Shown here one piece after another: positions 1 to 6,128 of a stretch of 7,684 bases of DNA. A program made the translations under genes and the position numbers. The notes beneath the pieces are model-generated. The model had not been told where the DNA came from. It saw nothing but the letters and a program-made list of their open reading frames with translations, and did not search any database. Source of the DNA: an uncultured beta proteobacterium (GTDB lineage: Bacteria; Pseudomonadota; Gammaproteobacteria; Burkholderiales; Burkholderiaceae_B); NCBI GenBank assembly GCA_903924715.1, contig CAIYCP010000025.1, forward strand, positions 1 to 7,684, in the 5' to 3' direction. Within the stretch, counting starts at the first letter, position 1. Every line of letters begins with the position of its first letter.

Positions 1-477
1 ATGCGGGTATTGCTTGAGCCGCTGCTCTGGATCTGAAATTCCAACAAGCGTCAATAGTTCGACGGCGCGCGCCTGCGCTTGCTCAGCATCCATTTTTAAA
101 TGCAACCGTAACGGTTCCATAATCTGGCGACCAATCGTCAAGATTGGATTCAGACTACTCATGGGCTCTTGAAAAATCATGGCAATATCACGGCCACGCA
201 GCGCACGTAACTCGCGCTCAGGCATACCCGTCAACGACTTACCATCAAAAATAATCTCACCGTTTGAAATGCGACCTGCAGGCTTGGCCAACAACCCCAT
301 GATGGCCAACGCACTCACCGATTTACCGCTGCCAGATTCGCCCACGATCGCCAGCATCTCGCCGGGCGCAATTGACCAACTGACGCGTCGCACCACTTCA
401 AGCGTGCCCCGCTCTGTGCGAAACTCAACAGACAAGTCGCGTACAGACAATAAATCAGCAGAACGATTCAGACTCAT
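1..477 (-). CDS. Peptide/nickel-type ABC transporter ATP-binding protein (N-terminal part, runs off left edge)
   Basis: This is the cytoplasmic ATPase that powers an ABC importer of the oligopeptide/dipeptide/nickel class. The 159 visible codons are open with no stop. They carry a Walker A motif (GESGSGKS, residues 46-53) and the Q-loop region FQEPMSSLNP (residues 102-111, Q103), which is characteristic of DppD/OppD/GsiA-like ATPases. The window ends at residues YPH, just before where the family has its LSGG signature, so signature, Walker B and H-loop lie outside. The ATG at 477-475 overlaps the stop of the upstream substrate-binding protein gene (ATGA, 4 bp). There is no clear Shine-Dalgarno, so translation is probably coupled. 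Single ATPases of this family have about 320-330 residues and fused double ATPases (GsiA-like) about 550-620; the fragment cannot tell which this is. The class is firm, the substrate unknown. Confidence 0.93.
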   Translation of the reverse strand, partial: MSLNRSADLLSVRDLSVEFRTERGTLEVVRRVSWSIAPGEMLAIVGESGSGKSVSALAIMGLLAKPAGRISNGEIIFDGKSLTGMPERELRALRGRDIAMIFQEPMSSLNPILTIGRQIMEPLRLHLKMDAEQAQARAVELLTLVGISDPEQRLKQYPH

Positions 478-2066
478 TTTTTAGGCGGGCTCAACCATAA
501 ATCGCTCAGATCTTGATAGATCATTTGAGACGGGGAAATTGTCCAGCCGTGGACTCGACTGCTCAACACAACATTACGACTCATATGTAAAAATGGCACG
601 GCATACGCCTTGGTCATGGCGCGCATTTCAAACTCGCGCACGAGTTGACGCCGCTTAACGGCATCGAGCTCGCGGCCCTGCTGTTCGAACAATTCATCAA
701 GGGTTGGATCCACTGCAAACGTTGCGACTTGACTGCCTCGCTCAGCCGACAAATACTTTGACAACCCCGTCGTTGGATCTGTACTCACATCAACAAACGA
801 ATCCACCATGATGTCGAAATCACCACTGCTTCTTGCCGCAAACCACCCTGCGGTTTCATGCTGCTTATGCTGCACCTTGACACCAATCTGGCGCCATTGA
901 TCAATCATATAAATGCCCACCGTCACAAACGGTGCAATATTGCGATTACTTAAGGTGAAGGTCAAATTCTCGGCGCCCGCCTCTTTCAACAACCGGCGCG
1001 CTTCAGCGCGATTGGCCTCAATATTTTTACCAAAGCCCGGCCACTGAACCATTTCAGCCTCAGTCGCTGCCCATTTACCGCCGGGCATTAACGCACCACC
1101 AACCGGGCCAAGAGACGACACTTTGCGTAAGGCAACAGAGCCGCCCCAACGGTCAATCGCCAAAGAAAGCGCCCGACGCACGCGCTCGTCGTCAAAAGGT
1201 TTCTTCTTAGTATTGACACTCATCAACATATGAAACAACCAATCGCTTTCGTACACGTTGACCTTATCACCCAGAGTACGAACAAGCCGATCGCGCTCGG
1301 GTGGCGCAAAGCCGCGAAACTCGGCCAGAATATGTTCACCTTCCATCGCATTCAACATGGCAGACGTGCCTAAAGTGATCGCACGAAACCCATCAAGATA
1401 CGGTCGATCTTTTATAAAATAATCATCAAATTTAGCACCGACCCAGTGCGATCCAGCGACATGCTCAACAAATTTAAAAGGCCCCGTTCCCAGCACATTA
1501 CGGGTAGGAAAATTTGGATCAATTTTGAGTTTAGCTGCACTATAAATACAGTTCCACGGTGACGCAAAACCACTTTCGACAATGGATGAATCGACCTGCT
1601 TCATTTTGAAAACAATGGTTCTGGCGTCTGGCGCCTGAACACTGTCGACGGTCTCAAAGAGGTCTCGACGCGCAGACACCACGCCATTGGATGGCGACAT
1701 GATTCGCTCGTATGAAACCTTGACATCTTCTGAGGTCAAGAGCGTGCCATCATGAAACTTGATATTTGGACGCAACGTAAAGGTGTAGGTCATCGCGTCT
1801 GGCGAGACCGACCAGCTTTGCGCCAAATCCCCAACCACAGTTGGATAATTATTTTGCTCATACTTGAGCAAGGTTGAATAATGCGGCGCCACGCGTTGAA
1901 TCACCGCAAAGGTTTGCATCGCATGGCAATCGTACGAGGGTGGCTCGGCCACAATTCCGAAAGACAAGGTTCCGCCGCGCTGAATCTCTTGGGATAAGAC
2001 TCCGCCAGCACCGAGCAGCACCAGTGCAGTCACCACCCAACGACTTATTCTCATGTCGATATGCAT
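474..2066 (-). CDS. Periplasmic substrate-binding protein of a peptide/nickel-type ABC transporter (SBP_bac_5 family)
   Basis: This 530-residue protein should bind a solute in the periplasm and deliver it to an inner-membrane ABC permease. Residues 1-25 look like a signal peptide: arginines at 6 and 9, a hydrophobic run at 10-20, and likely cleavage after VLS (25/26). The mature part shows family hallmarks: a TFTLRPNIKFHDG stretch followed by SEDVKVSYERI near residues 95-120, GTGPFKFVE near 195, DERVRRALSLAIDR near 295-308 and DQWRQIGVKV near 390. Length is normal for the family (about 500-540). The ATG at 2066-2064 is preferred over an in-frame ATG at 2054 because AGAGAG lies 6 nt upstream of it. 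The stop overlaps the ATPase start, so the two form one operon. No permease gene lies between them, unlike the common binding protein-permease-permease-ATPase order. The family handles peptides, glutathione, nickel, opines and sugars; the ligand here cannot be assigned. Confidence 0.93.
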   Translation of the reverse strand: MHIDMRISRWVVTALVLLGAGGVLSQEIQRGGTLSFGIVAEPPSYDCHAMQTFAVIQRVAPHYSTLLKYEQNNYPTVVGDLAQSWSVSPDAMTYTFTLRPNIKFHDGTLLTSEDVKVSYERIMSPSNGVVSARRDLFETVDSVQAPDARTIVFKMKQVDSSIVESGFASPWNCIYSAAKLKIDPNFPTRNVLGTGPFKFVEHVAGSHWVGAKFDDYFIKDRPYLDGFRAITLGTSAMLNAMEGEHILAEFRGFAPPERDRLVRTLGDKVNVYESDWLFHMLMSVNTKKKPFDDERVRRALSLAIDRWGGSVALRKVSSLGPVGGALMPGGKWAATEAEMVQWPGFGKNIEANRAEARRLLKEAGAENLTFTLSNRNIAPFVTVGIYMIDQWRQIGVKVQHKQHETAGWFAARSSGDFDIMVDSFVDVSTDPTTGLSKYLSAERGSQVATFAVDPTLDELFEQQGRELDAVKRRQLVREFEMRAMTKAYAVPFLHMSRNVVLSSRVHGWTISPSQMIYQDLSDLWLSPPKK

Positions 2067-2072
2067 GTTTGT

Positions 2073-2078
2073 CTCTCT
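2073..2078 (-). promoter_or_regulatory. Shine-Dalgarno-like site of the ABC substrate-binding protein gene
   Basis: On the minus strand this reads AGAGAG and ends 6 nt before the ATG at 2066. It is a purine-rich but non-canonical match. It supports the upstream ATG over the internal ATG at 2054, which has no purine stretch at the right distance. Confidence 0.45.
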
Positions 2079-2090
2079 GTTTTAATTTCG

Positions 2091-2105
2091 TTGTCTTTTT
2101 GACAA
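2091..2105. repeat. Short perfect inverted repeat TTGTC-N5-GACAA upstream of the ABC operon
   Basis: Two perfect 5-bp arms, TTGTC (2091-2095) and GACAA (2101-2105), are separated by five T residues on the plus strand. The repeat lies 25 bp upstream of the binding-protein start codon, a position where a dimeric repressor could act. It is short and AT-rich, so chance occurrence is quite possible. As an RNA hairpin it would be weak. Operator function is inference only. Confidence 0.25.
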
Positions 2106-2204
2106 TCGGGCAATCTCTGTTGCTGAGCTTTTAATTAACTGCTTGAACTCGACTGCGGCACCATTTTTAAGCGCACCGAAACCTCTTTCACCTCACTGTT
2201 TTGT

Positions 2205-3185
2205 CTATTCTGCCTGAATACCCGCTGCTTTAACAATTTGCTCCCAGCGTTTCGCCTCGTTCGTCACAAATAAAGCGTAGGCCGATGCCGAGGCGTCGAC
2301 CGCCAAATCCGAGCCTTGCTCTTGCAAACGTTTCGTGAGCACAGAGTCAGACAGGGCGAGCTTTGCAGCACCTTGCGTTCTTTGCAAAATCTCAACGGGT
2401 AAACCCGTCGGCGCATGCAGCCCAATCCAGCCCATCGCAGCTGCACCGGGATAACCCAATTCAGCCACACTCGGGATATTGGGCAGGCTACCTAAGCGCA
2501 CCGAAGACGTCACAGCTAAGGCTTTCAGTTTGCCACTTTGAATATGCCCCATCACCGAAGGTAACGAGGGGGTCACGATCTGCGCGTCACCACTCATGAC
2601 GGCTAAGATTGCGGGGCCACCACCTTTATAGGGCACGTGTACCCATTTGATACCAGCACTGGTTCTAAGCGCTTCACCAGATAAATGCAAAGGCGAGCCA
2701 ATTCCACCCGAGGCAAAGTACAGTTTTTCGGGGTCTTGCTTGCCACGCGCAAGCAAATCTGCAAGGGTCTGAATACCCGAGTCAGGGGAAACCAACACCA
2801 CGTGCGGCACAGTCACAAATAAAAATACCGCCTGCAGATCTTTGGCGGGATCAAAGCTCAGTTGCTTGTTCAGACTCGGCGCGGTGGCCAAACTGGCATC
2901 ACTGACTAGAAAGGTATACCCATCAGGGGCTGCCTTGGCCACGGTTTGCATGCCGATGACGCCTGCGGCACCGCCTTTATTTTCGATCACAATTGCCACG
3001 CCTAAGCGCTCACCCATTGCTTGTGCAATGCTTCGCGCAACGACATCGGTGGTGCCCCCTGGCGGATAGGGCACGACCCATTTGATCGGCTTATCAGGGT
3101 AAGTTTGTGCAAAGCAAGGCAAGGCGAGCAACAAGCCAGCCAGTGCAGCCACAGCCCTCGCGCGGCATTGAACGAATGTTGTCAT
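2205..3185 (-). CDS. Bug-family (tripartite tricarboxylate transporter type) periplasmic solute-binding protein
   Basis: This 326-residue exported protein belongs to the Bug/TctC family of periplasmic binding proteins, which capture carboxylates and other small acids. Residues 1-26 form a signal peptide with arginines at 8 and 10, a hydrophobic stretch from 11 to 22 and likely cleavage after CFA (26/27). The mature start YPDKPIKWVVPYPPGG (29-44) and the glycine-rich GGAAGVIG further on are family signatures. Length matches the usual 320-330. The ATG at 3185 is chosen because AAGGG (3198-3194) lies 8 nt upstream. A GTG immediately before it (3188) is an alternative with a 5-nt spacing and adds one residue. 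It follows the GST gene by 18 bp, suggesting co-transcription. No TctA/TctB-like membrane genes are visible; such orphan Bug proteins are very common in Bordetella and relatives. The ligand cannot be inferred. Confidence 0.93.
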   Translation of the reverse strand: MTTFVQCRARAVAALAGLLLALPCFAQTYPDKPIKWVVPYPPGGTTDVVARSIAQAMGERLGVAIVIENKGGAAGVIGMQTVAKAAPDGYTFLVSDASLATAPSLNKQLSFDPAKDLQAVFLFVTVPHVVLVSPDSGIQTLADLLARGKQDPEKLYFASGGIGSPLHLSGEALRTSAGIKWVHVPYKGGGPAILAVMSGDAQIVTPSLPSVMGHIQSGKLKALAVTSSVRLGSLPNIPSVAELGYPGAAAMGWIGLHAPTGLPVEILQRTQGAAKLALSDSVLTKRLQEQGSDLAVDASASAYALFVTNEAKRWEQIVKAAGIQAE

Positions 3186-3193
3186 CACTTCAG

Positions 3194-3198
3194 CCCTT
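3194..3198 (-). promoter_or_regulatory. Shine-Dalgarno site of the Bug gene
   Basis: AAGGG on the minus strand lies in the short gap after the GST stop codon (3206-3204). It is 8 nt before the ATG at 3185 and 5 nt before the adjacent GTG at 3188. The spacing favours the ATG slightly but does not exclude the GTG. Confidence 0.6.
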
Positions 3199-3203
3199 AA
3201 AGA

Positions 3204-3893
3204 CTAAGCGTATGCGGGTGCGGCCAACGCCATCCCGCTAAACGCCTTCAGTAAGCGAGCCCGCCACTGTGCAAGTGGATCATCCGCGGCCAAGAGTTCA
3301 AAATCACTGATCGCACGCGACCATTGAAATTGGCCAAAAATTGCGTAATCAGCATACAAAGGGGTCTCACCCCCAAAAAATGGCTGCACCTTGAGCACAT
3401 TTCTAAGCGGCCCTAGGCTATCGCGAAAACCCTGCAATTTGGCGTCTCGATCAAGCACGACTTGTTCAAGCGTCATGCCAAAACGTTGTTCGCGGCTTTC
3501 TCGGAAATACGCCTGATTCGCGACATCAAGGTGCTTATATATATCCATCAAGACAAACCTGACGATTTGACCTGCGTGCACATCGCCAAGATTCGAATAA
3601 ACCAAGCTCAATGCCTGACCCTGTGGACCACCGAACAACGAAGGGCGGTCTGGGAACTGGGTTTCAAGGTACTTTGCGATTTCCCATGATTCAAACACCC
3701 ACTTACCATCATGAACCAAGACCGGCACTTTTCCCTGCCCACTGGGCTCAAGGGCAGCTTTCTCTAAAAACCGCCACGGCACCAGCTCAGCATCTAGGCC
3801 TTTATGGGCCAACGCCATGCGAATACGCCAGCAATAGGGGCTAAAGGGACGATTCGTTTCCGAACCGACGAGTTCAAAGAGTTTTAAGGCCAT
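3204..3893 (-). CDS. Glutathione S-transferase family protein with a LigE-type N-terminal motif
   Basis: This 229-residue soluble protein has a thioredoxin-like glutathione-binding domain (about 1-85) followed by an all-helical domain (about 95-220). The N-terminal motif SPYCWRIRMALAHKGL (18-33) resembles the beta-etherase (LigE)-type GST subgroup. Ser18 or Cys21 is the candidate catalytic residue. KVPVL (55-59) supplies the expected cis-proline (P57), and Glu68-Ser69 in VFESWEIAKYL is the usual site for the gamma-glutamyl group. Known LigE etherases are clearly longer (about 280 residues), so etherase activity is not implied; a general glutathione conjugation or dehalogenation role is equally possible. 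The ATG at 3893 has GGAG (3903-3900) 6 nt upstream. The stop is followed after 18 bp by the Bug gene. The gene is first in a leftward unit and divergent from the SDR-thiolase-ligase operon. Confidence 0.9.
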   Translation of the reverse strand: MALKLFELVGSETNRPFSPYCWRIRMALAHKGLDAELVPWRFLEKAALEPSGQGKVPVLVHDGKWVFESWEIAKYLETQFPDRPSLFGGPQGQALSLVYSNLGDVHAGQIVRFVLMDIYKHLDVANQAYFRESREQRFGMTLEQVVLDRDAKLQGFRDSLGPLRNVLKVQPFFGGETPLYADYAIFGQFQWSRAISDFELLAADDPLAQWRARLLKAFSGMALAAPAYA

Positions 3894-3931
3894 GCTGTGC
3901 TCCGTTTGTGTCTTTTTTGGGTCTGGCGCCT

Positions 3932-3945
3932 TGTTGCTAGCGACA
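3932..3945. promoter_or_regulatory. 14-bp near-perfect palindrome, possible operator
   Basis: TGTTGCTAGCGACA is palindromic at six of seven base pairs; only T3935 against G3942 fails. It lies 38 bp upstream of the GST start codon. If transcription of the GST gene starts from the TATACA at 3971-3966, it would fall about 15-28 bp downstream of the start point, where a repressor dimer could block it. The regulator is unknown, and chance is not excluded. Confidence 0.28.
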
Positions 3946-4074
3946 CCTTAACCTGAAGATGCCTCTGTATAAAGCATAGCCCAGTAAACAAATCTATACT
4001 TAGCTTTGGCCGTTTATCCCCGTGCGCAGCTGCATTTTGTTAAAGTTTCGTCTATACCCACAAAAACCTCACTC

Positions 4075-4078
4075 GGAG
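4075..4078 (+). promoter_or_regulatory. Shine-Dalgarno site that fixes the SDR start at TTG 4085
   Basis: GGAG lies 6 nt upstream of an in-frame TTG at 4085. No other in-frame ATG, GTG or TTG before the Rossmann motif has a comparable site. The upstream GTG at 4022 has no purine-rich sequence in front of it. Confidence 0.6.
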
Positions 4079-4084
4079 CTCTCT

Positions 4085-4906
4085 TTGACCACTTCCGCAC
4101 CCACCATCAATCGCCCGACTTCAACCCAACCGCCCGTTGCGGTGGTGACCGGTGGCGCCCGCGGGATTGGCCTGGCGGTAGCCAAATGGTTTCTCGCCCA
4201 TGGCTATCGCGTTGCCATTCTTGATACCGAAGCGGCCACACTGAAGCAGACCGAACAGGCTCTGAATGACGCGACGCGTGTGTTGGCCCTGCATTGTGAT
4301 GTTTCAGTTCCGGCTCAAGTGCAAACAGCAATCAATCAGGTCGAACAAAAATTTGGTCGCATCGACGCGCTGGTCAATAACGCAGGGGTCGCCGTCTTTA
4401 AACCCATCGGCGAGACGACCTTTGAAGAATTTCGTTACGTGTTAGGCACCAACCTCGATGGTGCTTTTTTATGTTCACAGGCTTGCATCGCTGTCATGAA
4501 AAAAAATGGCAGTGGTTCAATTGTTAACATTGCTTCAATTTCAGGTCTACGTGCCAGCACGCTACGCGTAGCCTACGGCACAAGCAAAGCCGCGATCATT
4601 CATTTAACCAAACAACAAGCGGTCGAACTCGGCACAATTGGCATTCGTGCCAATGTGGTCGCACCGGGCCCAGTCGACACCGAAATGTCAAAACTTGTGC
4701 ACAGCGTTGCAATTCGCGCTGACTACTACGACACGATCCCAATGAACCGTTACGGCACTCCAGAAGAAATCGCCAATGCGGTCGGCTTCTTATGTAGCCC
4801 CGAGGCGGCCTTCATCAATGGGCAAGTACTCGCAGTTGATGGCGGTTTTGATGCCTCGGGCGTGGGCATCCCCACCTTGCGTCAAAACCAGGACGGCTCA
4901 ATCTAA
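4085..4906 (+). CDS. Classical short-chain dehydrogenase/reductase (FabG-like SDR)
   Basis: This 273-residue cytoplasmic oxidoreductase should interconvert an alcohol and a ketone, for example a 3-hydroxyacyl/3-ketoacyl pair, using a nicotinamide cofactor. All classical SDR elements are visible: the cofactor loop TGGARGIG (22-29), Asp72 in CDVS, NNAG (98-101), and the catalytic tetrad Asn123, Ser151, Tyr164 and Lys168 (YGTSK). PGPVDTEM and the C-terminal GQVLAVDGGF follow. Asp47 at the end of the second strand (AILDTE) suggests a preference for NAD(H). The start is the TTG at 4085 with GGAG 6 nt upstream. Starting at GTG 4022 would add 21 residues unlike any SDR N-terminus and would lack a ribosome site. 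A 55-bp gap separates it from the thiolase gene. Family and catalytic competence are firm; the substrate is open, with a beta-oxidation-like step suggested by its neighbours. Confidence 0.93.
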   Translation: MTTSAPTINRPTSTQPPVAVVTGGARGIGLAVAKWFLAHGYRVAILDTEAATLKQTEQALNDATRVLALHCDVSVPAQVQTAINQVEQKFGRIDALVNNAGVAVFKPIGETTFEEFRYVLGTNLDGAFLCSQACIAVMKKNGSGSIVNIASISGLRASTLRVAYGTSKAAIIHLTKQQAVELGTIGIRANVVAPGPVDTEMSKLVHSVAIRADYYDTIPMNRYGTPEEIANAVGFLCSPEAAFINGQVLAVDGGFDASGVGIPTLRQNQDGSI

Positions 4907-4961
4907 AGCACGCGCAGGATCACCCAAGACCTATACCCATTATCACGAATAGGATATCGCC

Positions 4962-6128
4962 ATGAATCAACCTTATATCGTCGGCTGGGGCCATACCCCC
5001 TTTGGCAAACTCGATAACATCGATTTCGTGCAGTTAATTCGTGATGCCGCCCTGCCCGCCATTGCCAGTGCAGGTCTGACACCTAGCGATATCGATGGCA
5101 TCTTTGTAGGCCATTTCAATGCAGGTTTTGTGCAACAAGACTTCACCGGCGCGCTGATGGGCGTGGCGATCCCTGAGTTTCGTCATACTCCATCGGTTCG
5201 AATGGAAAATGCCTGTGCTACCGGTTCGGCTGCGATCTGGTCTGCGCTCGATGCACTGGCCGCAGGTCGCTTTAAACGGGTCCTGGTGTTGGGCATCGAA
5301 AAAATGAATGGTCTGCCGAACAAAGAAATCGGTGACATCTTATTGAAAGCATCGTTTGTCAAAGAAGAAGCACACACCGAAGGCGGTTTCGCTGGCGTCT
5401 TTGGGCAAATCGCAAGTGGCTACTTCGAGCGCTTTGGCGACCAATCTGATGCACTGGCGGCTATTTCAGCCAAGAATCATTCAAACGGGGTACACAACCC
5501 TTACGCGCATATGCGTCGTGATCTGGGTTTCGACTTTTGTCGTAACCCTTCCGAAAAAAATCCATTTGTGGCCGGCCCCTTAAAGCGTTCAGACTGCTCA
5601 TTGGTTTCAGACGGCGCTGCGGCGCTGGTGCTTTCAAACGAGCCGATTCCAGGCGCTAAGGTGCCCGCTGTGCGTTGGCGTTCGCGTACACACATCAATG
5701 AATTTTTACCGCTGTCGATGCGTGATCCAACACGCTTTGAAGGCGCAGCACTGGCTTGGCAAAAAGGCCTGGCCAATGCCCAGCGCACACTCGATGATCT
5801 TCAGTTTGTTGAAACTCACGACTGCTTTACCATCGCTGAAATGCTTGAATACGAAGCAATGGGCTTGGCGCCTCATGGCCAAGGCGCTCGGGTCATTCTT
5901 GAAGGCATCACCTGCAAAGATGGCAAATTGCCGGTTAATCCTTCAGGCGGCTTAAAGTCGCGCGGGCATCCGATCGGTGCGACTGGCGTGTCACAACACG
6001 TGATGGCCGCCATGCAACTCTCAGGGCAAGCTGGTGACATGCAAATCAACAACGCGCATACCGGAGCGGTCTTCAACATGGGCGGTGCCGCCGTCGCAAA
6101 TTATCTGAGCGTGCTGGAAGCAACGTGA
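4962..6128 (+). CDS. SCP-x-type thiolase (acetyl-CoA acetyltransferase family)
   Basis: This 388-residue cytoplasmic enzyme should cleave a 3-ketoacyl-CoA with CoA, releasing acetyl-CoA or propionyl-CoA, or run the reverse condensation. The nucleophile is Cys85 in ENACATGSAA. The HDCF motif (286-289) replaces the usual C-terminal cysteine motif and marks the sterol-carrier-protein-x (SCP2) branch. GHPIGATG supplies His336. The C-terminal NNAHTG stretch lacks a catalytic cysteine, as expected for this branch. Length is normal for the family (about 385-400). The ATG at 4962 has AGGA (4951-4954) 7 nt upstream. The stop overlaps the ligase start (GTGA), so the two are tightly coupled. Related Ltp-type aldolases lack parts of this set and need a DUF35/OB-fold partner; here the catalytic residues are intact and no such partner is seen in the window. 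SCP-x thiolases often act on branched or bulky acyl chains, but the substrate is unknown. Confidence 0.93.
   Translation: MNQPYIVGWGHTPFGKLDNIDFVQLIRDAALPAIASAGLTPSDIDGIFVGHFNAGFVQQDFTGALMGVAIPEFRHTPSVRMENACATGSAAIWSALDALAAGRFKRVLVLGIEKMNGLPNKEIGDILLKASFVKEEAHTEGGFAGVFGQIASGYFERFGDQSDALAAISAKNHSNGVHNPYAHMRRDLGFDFCRNPSEKNPFVAGPLKRSDCSLVSDGAAALVLSNEPIPGAKVPAVRWRSRTHINEFLPLSMRDPTRFEGAALAWQKGLANAQRTLDDLQFVETHDCFTIAEMLEYEAMGLAPHGQGARVILEGITCKDGKLPVNPSGGLKSRGHPIGATGVSQHVMAAMQLSGQAGDMQINNAHTGAVFNMGGAAVANYLSVLEAT

Larger units (their letters stand above)
2067..2204. other. 138-bp intergenic gap between the Bug gene and the ABC binding-protein gene
   Basis: Both flanking genes read leftward, so this gap may hold the end of the GST-Bug transcript and a promoter for the ABC operon. 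I see no stem followed by a T-run that would make a convincing intrinsic terminator on the minus strand, and no well-spaced sigma-70 promoter. The best minus-strand pair is TTGTCA (2105-2100) with TAAAAC (2084-2079), but its spacer is only 15 bp and it would start transcription almost on the ribosome binding site. The clearest structure is the inverted repeat at 2091-2105. An 8-bp AT palindrome, TTAATTAA, sits at 2131-2138. Confidence 0.5.
3894..4084. promoter_or_regulatory. Divergent promoter region between the GST-Bug unit and the SDR-thiolase-ligase operon
   Basis: This 191-bp region separates two divergent operons and must contain or lie near promoters for both. It is AT-rich in the middle (about 3961-4060). 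Plus-strand -10-like hexamers are TATAAA (3968-3973), TATACT (3995-4000) and TATACC (4053-4058). On the minus strand TATACA (3971-3966) could serve the GST gene. None has a good -35 hexamer at 16-18 bp, so no exact promoter can be called. A GTG at 4022, in frame with the SDR, lies inside this region but has no ribosome binding site. Activator-dependent promoters would fit, but no regulator gene is in the window. Confidence 0.45.

Noticed and set aside
179..484. Plus-strand open frame of 101 codons
   Set aside because: It lies opposite the ABC ATPase, whose minus-strand translation carries Walker A and Q-loop motifs; the plus-strand product is rich in Ser, Arg and Pro with no recognisable features.
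2079..2105. Possible sigma-70 promoter TTGTCA / TAAAAC on the minus strand
   Set aside because: The spacer is only 15 bp, and transcription would start on or next to the ribosome binding site, so it is not called as a promoter.
2140..2204. Possible intrinsic terminator after the Bug gene
   Set aside because: No stable GC-rich stem followed by a T-run was found on the minus strand; the A-rich and T-rich stretches there are not joined to a hairpin.
3971..4007. Loose inverted repeat AAAGC ... GCTTT in the divergent region
   Set aside because: The arms are only 5 bp, separated by 27 bp, and the inner ATAG/CTAT pairing is out of register by 5 nt, so it is probably chance.
5501..5788. Minus-strand open frame of 95 codons inside the thiolase gene
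   Set aside because: The plus-strand thiolase is intact with all catalytic motifs; the antisense product shows no domain and no good ribosome site was noticed.
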